NCBI RefSeq assembly: GCF_040581405.1
Contig: NZ_CP137157.1
Span: forward strand, 1,182,001 to 1,246,000
Length of the DNA stretch: 64,000 nt
Origin: Komagataeibacter sucrofermentans DSM 15973
GTDB taxonomy: Bacteria > Pseudomonadota > Alphaproteobacteria > Acetobacterales > Acetobacteraceae
Reading direction: 5' to 3'
Below are positions 53,789 through 64,000 of the stretch, piece by piece (the stretch's first letter is position 1; the number at the start of each line of letters is the position of its first letter). The notes beneath the pieces were generated by a model. The model ran no database searches. It worked only from the letters and a program-made list of their open reading frames with translations, and had not been told where the DNA came from. The position numbers were made by a program, and so were the translations under genes.

Positions 53789-55717
53789 TCAGAACCCGAA
53801 CATATGGTCGATTGAAAACCGTCCGTCTCCGGTCCTGCGGCCATGATAGCCAAACAGGCGGCAGGTTGTGTCACGGATGATGACATAAGCCCCCTCACCC
53901 GCAATTTCCAGCGCGGGCCGCCCGAATACCTCATGCGGAGAGATTTCGCACGAACCGGATTGGGGAATGGCGAGGTGTTCCTGAGCCATGACCGCGCCAT
54001 GTGCCGCATGGAGCGAAAGCTGCGTATCGGATACCGCATGCCACGGCCCGGATGCCGGATAGATCAGCGTGCAGAAACTGTAGGGTTCATGCACCGCCGC
54101 TGTCAGGAACAGCCGTGTGGACAGCCCCGGCGGTGGCCCGGCATAGGATTGTGGTTCCCCGCGATAGGTCATGGCGGTGTTGAAGATATGCGCGCCAAAG
54201 CTGGTCTCGGCCACATGGCCGCTCAGGCGGTCCTCGTAGCGGATCAGGGCATGCAGCCAGCCATCAGCCCGGCCGCCTTCGCGAAAGTCATAGACGAGTT
54301 CGGCATGCCCTGCCCCGCCTGCAAGCGCGCCCGCATCAAGCACGCTGGCATGGTCGCGCCCCAGATTGCCCATGAACTGCGTGGCCCCGGCCTGTCCGTG
54401 TTGGTCGAAGCAATCCACGCGCACGGGTAGGCTTGTCAGGCTTTCGGCCATGGGCGCGGGCACGACCAGCGTGCGGTAACGCTCGGGGTCGGGCACGGGG
54501 AAAGGTAGCAGATACCCCCGCCCGAAAAAACGCGGGTCCAGTTCTGCAATGCCGGGATCGGGCTGGAGGTCGGCGCGCTGCACGTTGAGGTGCGCGATAC
54601 GGGTGCGCGCCCCCCGCGTCACCTCATAGCGCGGGCGCACCACATAGCCACCCGCGCGGAATTCAACCTGCGCGGGCCAGGCCAGATCGGGCAGCATGTC
54701 GCGCATATGCACCGCCAGCGTCTGGTACGGGGCCAGCGTCTGGTCAATGGCGACCTGTTCATCGCATCCCATGCGGTTCAGCGTCATGGCGCCAGCGGGA
54801 ATGGTCAGGTCGTGGCTGTTCTGTACCCACAGCACCACGTCCTCGCCCGGTGTGGGAGCTGGCAGGTTGGCGTAGCGGTTGGCGGGCCAGGCATTGGCGT
54901 CGTGCGTGACCGACAGGCTGGCATTCGCCCCCTTGCCCCGTGTTTCCAGCGCATATTTCACCACGTCATGGCCCGCGATGCCGATGGCGTGGATAAACAG
55001 CTGGCCGGTAAACTCTGGCAGGTCGAAGCGCTGGCGGATCTCGGCGCTATCGAGAATGATGGCCTGCTCCCCCTTCGACACGGAGTGTTGCCATGTGTGC
55101 AGCACGGCACCGTTTTCATCGAACAGCCGCAGCCACAGCCTGACCTCGCGCGCACCATAGCGGGCCCAGTAATTGGCGGTGACCAGACGGGTGGAGAATT
55201 CCTCCGTTTCGCGGAAGAAAGCGAAATTGGTGCCGAAGTTGAGCCGGTCAAGATAGTGATGCCCCACCGAGAGCATATCCTGCGGCAGGCGTATCGACGC
55301 CAGCGTGTGCAGCGTGCCGCCGGGGGGCATGAGGGCCGCCAGACGGTTTTCCATGATGCCGGAGGCAAAATCCAGCGCCCACACGGTCGTGGCCGTGCTT
55401 GCGGGCAGATCGGCCAGCGCGCGCAGCGCCTGCCCGCGACAGTGCTGCCCCACTTTGAGCGAATCATGGGTGTACAGCCCCGCAATCCGCAGGGGTATGG
55501 GCAGCAGGGGCAGAATGGTTTCGACCATGCCGTGCGGGTCATAGATCGCGACAGGACCGGATTCGGCCAGTTCGCGGTTCAGAATGGCCAGTTTTTCAGC
55601 GGCGAGCGGATGGGTCAGGGCCCGGTAGGCCATGTTGCCGCCAGTGCGCGGGTCAAAGGTGCGAATGCCAAGCATGGGTGCCGTCTTGTTCCACTTCGGT
55701 GCGGGCGGGAGGGTCAT
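53789..55717 (-). CDS. Large hypothetical protein (642 aa), coupled to ELM1 homologue
   Basis: No named family was recognised. Residues about 30-150 look like an alpha/beta Rossmann-type domain (VAIYDPHGMVETILPLL, WALDFASGIMENRLAAL). The remainder is beta-rich, perhaps tandem sandwich domains (ANYWARYGAREVRLWLRLFD, VQNSHDLTIPAGAMTLN, TRLFLTAAVHEPYSFCTLIY). No signal peptide or membrane helix is evident. Its ATG overlaps the upstream ELM1-like stop (TGATG), so the two are translated together. The partner suggests a role in cell-surface glycan or envelope assembly; that is inference. Confidence 0.75.
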   Translation of the reverse strand: MTLPPAPKWNKTAPMLGIRTFDPRTGGNMAYRALTHPLAAEKLAILNRELAESGPVAIYDPHGMVETILPLLPIPLRIAGLYTHDSLKVGQHCRGQALRALADLPASTATTVWALDFASGIMENRLAALMPPGGTLHTLASIRLPQDMLSVGHHYLDRLNFGTNFAFFRETEEFSTRLVTANYWARYGAREVRLWLRLFDENGAVLHTWQHSVSKGEQAIILDSAEIRQRFDLPEFTGQLFIHAIGIAGHDVVKYALETRGKGANASLSVTHDANAWPANRYANLPAPTPGEDVVLWVQNSHDLTIPAGAMTLNRMGCDEQVAIDQTLAPYQTLAVHMRDMLPDLAWPAQVEFRAGGYVVRPRYEVTRGARTRIAHLNVQRADLQPDPGIAELDPRFFGRGYLLPFPVPDPERYRTLVVPAPMAESLTSLPVRVDCFDQHGQAGATQFMGNLGRDHASVLDAGALAGGAGHAELVYDFREGGRADGWLHALIRYEDRLSGHVAETSFGAHIFNTAMTYRGEPQSYAGPPPGLSTRLFLTAAVHEPYSFCTLIYPASGPWHAVSDTQLSLHAAHGAVMAQEHLAIPQSGSCEISPHEVFGRPALEIAGEGAYVIIRDTTCRLFGYHGRRTGDGRFSIDHMFGF

Positions 55718-56676
55718 CAGGCTACGGGCGGCAGGCCACAGTAATGCCGCACGGCCTGCGCCGCCAGTTCGGTATCATCAAGGGGCATGACCTCCCATGT
55801 TTCCAGCCGCCCGGCAAAGGGGCGGATGCGGCCAGCCTGTTCCAGTTCACGTAAAAAATGCCCGATGCGCCGTGACCGGCCCGGCAACGCCGCCACCATG
55901 ACCGGTACGGACGTCGCCACCGCCTCTGATACCATGGAAACGCTATCCATCGTCACCACGATCGCATCGGCGCAGGCCAGCAGGCCAAGATAGGGGTTGG
56001 GCCCGGTCTGGTCCCACACCCATGCATCGGGGCCTGCAAGGGCGCGTTGCAGTTCATGGCACACGGCAGGGTCGGTGCGGCGCGAGGGCGTGAGCGCAAT
56101 GCCCACGCGGTCACGCCGCATCATGGCCGCCAGTTCGCCTGCCAAAGCTGCGCCTTCTGCCGGGCCAAGGCGGAAGCGCCCGTTGCCGCCTCCTACCAGC
56201 ACCGACACCAGCGGGCGTGGCAGATGTGCCAGACGGGGTAGCCATTCCTCCCGCGCCTGCGCCAGCAGCGCCGGGGTGACACCATGCAGCGCGGTGCGCG
56301 TAAGCACGACATTGGGGCCACGCAGCCGGTCATGGTGGTTGGCAATGACCAGATCGAACCGCGCGGGTGAAAGGCGCGGATTCTGCACCTGTATCACGCA
56401 GGCCCCTTCCCGCTTCAGCGCCGCTCCCACCGCGCCGCCGCTGCCGCCTATGCTGATGACCGGGTGGTCGCGATACGTATCGGGCAGGCCAAGCGGGCTG
56501 ATGGCGCGCAGGGGCGCGGGCCACCAGGCGGCGGGCATGTGCCGCCACAGGCCGCGTGGCGCCAGGGCGTGCAGTTCGGGCGCAAGACCCGCGCGCCGGG
56601 CCAGACCAAAGGTTTGCGAACGCATGCCCGCAAGGTCTGGCGCGATAACGGTTGCGGGGCGTAAGGGGGCTTGCAT
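55717..56676 (-). CDS. ELM1-family (DUF1022) GT-B-like protein
   Basis: A 319-aa protein matching the ELM1/DUF1022 family, named after a plant mitochondrial fission factor. Bacterial members resemble GT-B glycosyltransferases. Signature parts: VISIGGSGGAVGAALKREGA, ARFDLVIANHHDRLRGPNVV, VSVLVGGGNGRFRLGPAEGA and the C-terminal VTMDSVSMVSEAVATSVPVM, a nucleotide-sugar-site-like helix. The upstream frame to 56841 runs antisense into the helicase gene; the ATG at 56676 (with GGAGG immediately before) is preferred. First gene of a coupled pair with the 642-aa unknown. Confidence 0.85.
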   Translation of the reverse strand: MQAPLRPATVIAPDLAGMRSQTFGLARRAGLAPELHALAPRGLWRHMPAAWWPAPLRAISPLGLPDTYRDHPVISIGGSGGAVGAALKREGACVIQVQNPRLSPARFDLVIANHHDRLRGPNVVLTRTALHGVTPALLAQAREEWLPRLAHLPRPLVSVLVGGGNGRFRLGPAEGAALAGELAAMMRRDRVGIALTPSRRTDPAVCHELQRALAGPDAWVWDQTGPNPYLGLLACADAIVVTMDSVSMVSEAVATSVPVMVAALPGRSRRIGHFLRELEQAGRIRPFAGRLETWEVMPLDDTELAAQAVRHYCGLPPVA

Positions 56677-56757
56677 GCCTCCATCTGGCGGGACATGGGG
56701 CAGGCCGTCAATGCCCTGCCCCTTTTGTCGCGGGCTTACCCGCGCTATGGGGCAGCA

Positions 56758-57903
56758 ATGAGCGAGACAGAACCGACATTTTCCGGCATGGGGCTTGATG
56801 GCCGCGTGGTGGCAGCACTGACCCGCATGGGCCTGCACCAACCTTCCGCGATCCAGAACGCGGTCATCCCCCCCATCATGGCGGGCCGGGACGTGGAGGC
56901 CCTTGCCAGCACCGGCAGCGGCAAGACCATCGCCTTCGCCGCCCCGCTCCTGTCCGCGCTGATGCAGGGCGATGGCGCGGAGGACAGCGCCGATAACAGC
57001 CGCGTGCGCTGCCTGATCCTTTCGCCCACGCGCGAACTGGCGGGCCAGACGGCGGGCGTGCTGCGTGGCCTTGCCCGTGGCAGCGGCCTGCGTGCGCTGC
57101 AGGCTACCGGCGGCACGGCGCGCGTGGCGCAGGCCAGGACGCTGGCCGAGGGAATCGCCATCGTGGTCGGCACGCCGGGGCGGGTGATCGATCTTGCGCG
57201 TGGGGGCGAACTGGACCTGTCCACCATCACGCAGTTCGTGCTTGATGAGGCCGACCGCATGCTCGACCCCAATTTTGCCGAGGACATGCTGGCCCTTGCC
57301 TCAGCCCTGCCGCCACGCCACCAGACGCTGCTCTTCTCGGCCACCATGCCGCCCGCCATGGCCGAACTGGCCGCCCGCCTGCTGCACAAGCCCGTGCGCG
57401 TGAGCATGGAGGCCGAACAGGCTCCTGCGCCCCGCATCGCGCAATATGCCATTTTCGTGCCGATGCGCCACAAGGCGGAGGCAACACTGGCCTGCCTGCG
57501 GCAGTATGGCATGCAGCGCGTGATGATTTTCGTACGCACGCGACAGGAGGCGGATGCCATTGCCCGCGCGGTCTCGGCGCTTACGCCCGCCGTTGCCATC
57601 CATGGCGATCATTCACAGGCCCGGCGCGAGCGCATGCTGCGTGATTTCCGCCAGGGCCGCGTGGGCGTGCTGGTGGCGACCGACGTCATGGCGCGTGGAA
57701 TCGATATTGACGACATCGCCCTTGTCATCAACCACGATATTCCCACCCCTGCCGAAGCCTATGTGCACCGCATCGGCCGCACGGCGCGCGCGGGCCGGCG
57801 CGGCATGGCCGTGGCCCTGTGCGCGCCAGAGGAACGGCAGGCGCTGAAGGACATTGAACGCCTGACCGGACAGCGTATCCGTATCGCAACACTGCCCGAG
57901 TAA
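56758..57903 (+). CDS. DEAD-box RNA helicase (RhlE-like)
   Basis: A 381-aa core helicase. Motifs in order: Q motif MGLHQPSAIQNAVIP, I ASTGSGKT, Ia PTRELAGQ, Ib GTPGRVIDLA, II DEADRML, III SAT, V ATDVMARGIDI, VI HRIGRTARAG. The C-terminal tail is very short, so it lacks an extra RNA-binding domain. Closest to the RhlE/general DEAD group; a specific symbol is not justified. The ATG at 56758 is the family-like start. Divergent from the ELM1 gene with about 80 bases between. Confidence 0.92.
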   Translation: MSETEPTFSGMGLDGRVVAALTRMGLHQPSAIQNAVIPPIMAGRDVEALASTGSGKTIAFAAPLLSALMQGDGAEDSADNSRVRCLILSPTRELAGQTAGVLRGLARGSGLRALQATGGTARVAQARTLAEGIAIVVGTPGRVIDLARGGELDLSTITQFVLDEADRMLDPNFAEDMLALASALPPRHQTLLFSATMPPAMAELAARLLHKPVRVSMEAEQAPAPRIAQYAIFVPMRHKAEATLACLRQYGMQRVMIFVRTRQEADAIARAVSALTPAVAIHGDHSQARRERMLRDFRQGRVGVLVATDVMARGIDIDDIALVINHDIPTPAEAYVHRIGRTARAGRRGMAVALCAPEERQALKDIERLTGQRIRIATLPE

Positions 57904-58065
57904 GCCTGCATGCCGTCATGCATTTGTCATGCCCGGGGTGTTGTGGTGGCCTTGCCGTGGCAGGCGGGCGGGATAAACTGCTGGCATGATGAACTACGAT
58001 GTCATGCATGTTTCTGGCCTGCGCCGTGATGGGGCCAGCCCGCGCCACGGCGGGCTGCACGGCGC

Positions 58066-59091
58066 ATGACATGCGGGCCGGATGAAACGCCGCTGCCGGT
58101 GCGCGTAACGCGCCCCACACCGTTTCTTGACCGCCTGCCCCCACCCGTCCAGCCCCTGCCCCGATGGCGTGTTGACCTCTCGCCACCTGACATCACGCCA
58201 TGGCGGAAAGGCAATTGCGGCATACCCGGCGTCATGCATTACGAGGGGCGCAGGCCGGGGCCGCATATCGTGTGCGTCAGCCTGATCCACGGCAATGAGT
58301 TCTCGGGCGCCATCGTGCTCGACCGCCTGCTGCGCGCGCGCATCCGCCCACGCTCGGGCCGCCTGTCCTTCATATTCGCCAACCCCGAGGCGATGGATCT
58401 TTTCGACCCGCGTGACCCCGTAAGGGCACGCTGCGTGGATGAGGACATGAACCGCGTCTGGTCGCCCGCCACGCTGGCAGGTTGCCGCGCGGCGCATGAA
58501 CTCGACCGCGCGCGGATGCTTCTGCCCGTTATCCTGACGGCGGACAGGCTGCTCGACCTGCATTCCATGTTGTGGCCGGGCGATCCGCTGGTGCTGTCCG
58601 GGCTGTCGGCACAGGGGCGGCAGATGGCGCGACGGGTTGACGGCGTGGGAACGACAGTTGCCGATCAGGGGCACCGGAGCGGCTGCAGGCTGATCGACCA
58701 TCCCCGCTTCAGCGATGACGGCCCTGCTGCCGCCTGCCTGCTCGAAGCCGGGCAGCACTGGCATGAAAGCACGGTTGCCCGCGCCATGCAGGCTGTCATG
58801 TCCCTGATCGGGCCGTGCTGCGGCCTGTCGGTGCCCGCGACGGGCACGCCTGAACTGCAACACGATATGGTGGTGACAGATGTGGTGACGGCGCGCACGG
58901 GCGCGTTCCGTTTCGTGGCCCCGTTCCGCGGCGGGCATGTCCTGCCCACGCGGGGCACGCTTGTCGCGCATGACGGGCGTGACGAAATCCGCACGCCCTA
59001 TGACCGGTGCATGCTGGTCATGCCCAATCTGCGCCCCGCGCGCGGGCATACGGCGGTGCGCTTCGCCCGGGCCGCCAGCGGCGCGGCGTAA
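58066..59091 (+). CDS. Succinylglutamate desuccinylase/aspartoacylase-family hydrolase
   Basis: A 341-aa zinc hydrolase of the M14 AstE/aspartoacylase group. Zinc ligands are His75 and Glu78 in LIHGNEFSGA and His166 in LLDLHSMLW; the substrate-carboxylate Arg is in DEDMNRVW. A beta-rich C-terminal domain follows (AFRFVAPFRGGHVLPT). Family members cleave N-acyl amino acids such as succinylglutamate or acetylaspartate. No arginine-succinyltransferase genes lie nearby, so the substrate is open. Confidence 0.85.
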   Translation: MTCGPDETPLPVRVTRPTPFLDRLPPPVQPLPRWRVDLSPPDITPWRKGNCGIPGVMHYEGRRPGPHIVCVSLIHGNEFSGAIVLDRLLRARIRPRSGRLSFIFANPEAMDLFDPRDPVRARCVDEDMNRVWSPATLAGCRAAHELDRARMLLPVILTADRLLDLHSMLWPGDPLVLSGLSAQGRQMARRVDGVGTTVADQGHRSGCRLIDHPRFSDDGPAAACLLEAGQHWHESTVARAMQAVMSLIGPCCGLSVPATGTPELQHDMVVTDVVTARTGAFRFVAPFRGGHVLPTRGTLVAHDGRDEIRTPYDRCMLVMPNLRPARGHTAVRFARAASGAA

Positions 59092-59092
59092 G

Positions 59093-59122
59093 GCCCGCCC
59101 CGGCAAGGTTGCCAGGGCGGGC
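59093..59122. terminator. Bidirectional terminator-like hairpin
   Basis: GCCCGCCC with complement GGGCGGGC, plus an inner GGCAA/TTGCC stem separated by single-base bulges, makes a 13-bp hairpin. It sits between the convergent ends of the M14-like gene and glyA. It lacks a T-run. Confidence 0.65.
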
Positions 59123-59134
59123 GTGCCTCATTGC

Positions 59135-60436
59135 TCAGGCGTAGATGGGGAAGCGGGCACACAGCGCCTTGACGCGCGCATGCACGGCCTGCTCCGTCTT
59201 CTCGCAGCCTTCCTCGCCCGGTGTCCTGGCAAGGGCGGTCAGCACTTCATCGATCATCAGGCCGATTTCATGGAACTCGGCCGCGCCAAAGCCACGCGCG
59301 GTAGCCGCCGGGCTGCCCAGGCGGATGCCCGAGGTGATGGCGGGCTTCTCGGGGTCGAAGGGAATGGCGTTCTTGTTGGCGGTAATGCCCGCGCGCTCGA
59401 GCGCACGCTCGGCGGCACGGCCCGTAACTCCCTTGGGGCGCAGGTCAACAAGGATCAGGTGGCAGTCGGTGCCGCCGGTCACGATGTCAAAGCCAGCCTT
59501 GACCAGTGTCTCGGCCAGAACGCGGGCATTGCTGGCCACGGCCTGCTGATAGGTCTTGAAGTCGGGGCGCAGCGCCTCGCCAAACGCCACTGCCTTGCCC
59601 GCGATGACATGCATGAGCGGACCGCCCTGCAGGCCGGGGAACACGGCGGAGTTGATCTTCTTGGCCAGGTCGGCGTCGTTGGTCAGGATCAGGCCGCCAC
59701 GCGGGCCGCGCAGGGTCTTGTGCGTGGTCGAGGTCACGACATGCGCATGCGGCACCGGCGAGGGATACAGGCCAGCGGCCACAAGGCCCGCGAAATGCGC
59801 CATGTCCACCATCAGGTAGGCCCCCACCTCATCGGCAATGGCGCGGAAGCGGGCGAAGTCGATGGTGCGCGGATAGGCGGAGCCGCCGGCCACGATCAGC
59901 TTCGGCTTCTCGGCGCGGGCCAGGCGCTCCATTTCCTCGTAGTCAAGCAGGCCGTCCTGCTTGCGCACGCCATACTGCACGGCGTTGAACCACTTGCCCG
60001 AGTAGTTGGGGGCCGCGCCATGCGTCAGGTGGCCACCGGCGGCAAGGCTCATGCCCATCACGGTATCGCCCGGCTTGACCATGGCCATGAACGCCGCCTG
60101 GTTGGCGTTGGCGCCGGAATGGGGCTGCACGTTGGCGAATTCGGCGCCGAACATCTTCTTCACGCGTTCGATGGCCAGGGTCTCGACCTTGTCCACTTCC
60201 ACGCAGCCGCCATAATAGCGGCGACCGGGATAACCCTCGGCATACTTGTTGGTCAGGACGCTGCCCTGGGCGGCCATGACGGCGGCCGAGACCATGTTCT
60301 CGCTGGCGATCAGTTCGATCCCGTCGCGCTGACGCACCAGTTCCGCATCGATCATGGCGGCGACATCGGGGTCGGCTTCGGTCAGGGGGGCGCGGAAAAA
60401 CTGCTTGAGGTCACTCTGGCTGATAGGGTCCGACAC
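59135..60436 (-). CDS. glyA: Serine hydroxymethyltransferase
   Basis: PLP enzyme that interconverts serine and glycine while charging tetrahydrofolate with one-carbon units. The 433-aa protein has [37 protein letters not shown], and the PLP-lysine motif [15 protein letters not shown]. Conserved [17 protein letters not shown] slightly extended N-terminus begins [14 protein letters not shown]. Monocistronic, with a leader of about 150 bases and no glycine riboswitch seen. Confidence 0.97.
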   Translation of the reverse strand: MSDPISQSDLKQFFRAPLTEADPDVAAMIDAELVRQRDGIELIASENMVSAAVMAAQGSVLTNKYAEGYPGRRYYGGCVEVDKVETLAIERVKKMFGAEFANVQPHSGANANQAAFMAMVKPGDTVMGMSLAAGGHLTHGAAPNYSGKWFNAVQYGVRKQDGLLDYEEMERLARAEKPKLIVAGGSAYPRTIDFARFRAIADEVGAYLMVDMAHFAGLVAAGLYPSPVPHAHVVTSTTHKTLRGPRGGLILTNDADLAKKINSAVFPGLQGGPLMHVIAGKAVAFGEALRPDFKTYQQAVASNARVLAETLVKAGFDIVTGGTDCHLILVDLRPKGVTGRAAERALERAGITANKNAIPFDPEKPAITSGIRLGSPAATARGFGAAEFHEIGLMIDEVLTALARTPGEEGCEKTEQAVHARVKALCARFPIYA

Positions 60437-60624
60437 CGGTATGGTTCTCCATCAAATTATCGTCTGTCATTTCCGGCTGGGCAAACGGACATGACACCTA
60501 TGGGGACAGGCCTGCTATGTGCGCCATATCATAGCGTTTAGACAACGCCAAAATGACCGGGAGAGGCTGATTTGACCGTTGTTCGACCCCATGCACCCAC
60601 CTGCGGCACGACAGGCGTGGCCCC

Positions 60625-63167
<2,543 letters not shown>

Positions 63168-63169
63168 TC

Positions 63170-63189
63170 GGGCCTGAAAACGCCCTTTT
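63170..63189 (+). terminator. Weak intrinsic terminator of hemB
   Basis: GGGC at 63170-63173 pairs with GCCC at 63182-63185 across an 8-base loop and is followed by TTTT. It starts 3 bases after the hemB stop. Confidence 0.35.
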
Positions 63190-63312
63190 GGCCACCGCCG
63201 GATAGTTGATGCCTGCAACCGGGAAGATATGATAACCGTATAAGCATACGGGCAGTCTTTCTTTCCGGTTTGCAGGGCTGCCTTTTTCCGTTTTCCGGCT
63301 GGTGAAGAGCGC

Positions 63313-64000
63313 ATGACCTACACATCGCCACGGCATCCACAGCTGTTCTATACCACCGCCCCCATGCCCTGCCCCTACCTGCCGGGGCGCATGGAGCGCA
63401 AGGTCGTGACCGAAATCGGCGGCCCCGAGGCCGTTCCGTTCCATAACCGGCTGTCACGCGCGGGGTTCAGGCGCAGCCACACCATTGCCTATGCCCCCGT
63501 ATGCGCCAACTGCACCGCCTGCACGCCCATCCGTGTGCCGGTAGCCCGCTTTACGCCCAGCCGTACGCAGCGCCGCGTGCTCGGGCGCAATGGTGGGCTG
63601 TGCAGCGCGCGTGTGCCACCCCATGCCACGCCCGAGCAGTTCAACCTGTTCAGCGCCTATCAGGCCACCCGGCATGATGGAGGCGACATGGCCTCCATGA
63701 CCTTCCCCGATTATCGCGCCATGATCGAGGACACGACGGTCGAGACCTTCATGATCGAGTTCCGTGATGCGGCGGGCCGTCTGGTCTGCGTGGCGCTCGT
63801 CGACCAGCTGGATGATGGGCTGTCCGCCGTTTACGATTTTTTTGATCCCGACCTGCCTTCGCATTCGCTAGGCACGTTCGCGGTGCTGCACCTGATCGAA
63901 TATACCCGCACGCTTGGCCTGCCCTATCTGTATCTGGGCTACTGGATCAGCGAGAGCCACAAGATGGCCTACAAGGCCCGCTTCCGCCCCGCCCAGATCA
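63313..64000 (+). CDS. bpt: Aspartate/glutamate leucyltransferase (Bpt), 5' part
   Basis: N-end-rule enzyme that transfers leucine from tRNA to N-terminal Asp/Glu, marking proteins for ClpSAP. The gene runs off the window end; about 229 codons are visible without a stop. Family motifs: YLPGRMERKVVTEI, SRAGFRRSHTIAYAPVC, the cysteine pair ANCTACTPIRVP, and a transferase-fold region FFDPDLPSHSLGTFAVLHL with YLYLGYWISESHKMAYKARF. The ATG at 63313 follows GGTGAAGAGC. Confidence 0.93.
   Translation, partial: MTYTSPRHPQLFYTTAPMPCPYLPGRMERKVVTEIGGPEAVPFHNRLSRAGFRRSHTIAYAPVCANCTACTPIRVPVARFTPSRTQRRVLGRNGGLCSARVPPHATPEQFNLFSAYQATRHDGGDMASMTFPDYRAMIEDTTVETFMIEFRDAAGRLVCVALVDQLDDGLSAVYDFFDPDLPSHSLGTFAVLHLIEYTRTLGLPYLYLGYWISESHKMAYKARFRPAQI

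Noticed and set aside
60437-60620. Glycine riboswitch upstream of glyA
   Set aside because: The leader has no visible tandem aptamer pattern and is only about 150 bases.

Overview
The window is GC-rich, densely packed bacterial chromosome from an acetic acid bacterium (Acetobacteraceae), most likely Komagataeibacter or Gluconacetobacter. The main evidence is a three-subunit membrane-bound molybdopterin aldehyde dehydrogenase next to a membrane-bound PQQ glucose dehydrogenase. These are the periplasmic oxidative-fermentation enzymes of vinegar bacteria. Alphaproteobacterial traits support this: a GTTC-N7-GTTC SOS box at lexA, a plant-type glutamate-cysteine ligase, ELM1-family, DUF4167, DUF1178 and DUF3553 proteins, and a membrane-bound ferritin/VIT1 fusion. 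Genus and species are inferences. No insertion sequence, prophage, CRISPR array or rRNA operon was seen.

Layout. 1-8 kb: the end of der, a palindromic repeat, pncA, a small ORF, a GntP permease, a dienelactone hydrolase, ubiA, rsmE, glutathione synthesis (gshA) and the iron exporter mbfA. 8-15 kb: envelope genes, namely a LolA-like carrier, rsmI, an LpoA-like lipoprotein, and the tightly coupled waaA-lpxK-lpxL operon for Kdo2-lipid A. 15-21 kb: DUF3553, moaA, a methyltransferase, comF, a glutaredoxin, DUF1178, DUF2147 and a secreted lactonase-like propeller. 20.9-31 kb: ubiG, then lysC, a nitronate-monooxygenase-like gene, rodZ, ispG, hisS, prfA and prmC all on the plus strand, with one secreted unknown encoded antisense between prfA and prmC, then DUF4167.

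31-38 kb: a biotin locus in which bioA diverges from bioF, a bioH-like gene and a bioC-bioD gene fusion, followed by lexA with its SOS box and moeA. 38-41 kb: rpmG, an FtsB/DivIC-like protein, eno and DUF3429. 40.9-49.5 kb: the aldehyde dehydrogenase operon (cytochrome c, 2Fe-2S subunit, Moco subunit), PQQ glucose dehydrogenase and a polyol dehydrogenase. 49.7-53.2 kb: dnaB, the ComM/YifB ATPase and tRNA-Val(CAC). 53.3-57.9 kb: a 126-aa unknown, a 642-aa unknown translationally coupled to an ELM1-family glycosyltransferase-like gene, and a DEAD-box helicase. 58-64 kb: an M14 zinc amidohydrolase-like protein, glyA, an APC permease, hemB and the 5' part of bpt.

Functionally this is mostly core metabolism. 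Electrons from ethanol-derived acetaldehyde and from glucose enter the respiratory chain through the aldehyde and glucose dehydrogenases. ubiA and ubiG supply ubiquinone, and moaA and moeA supply the molybdenum cofactor. The least-explained parts are the ELM1 plus 642-aa pair, the bioCD fusion operon, the paired inverted repeats upstream of the aldehyde dehydrogenase genes, and the composite palindrome after der.
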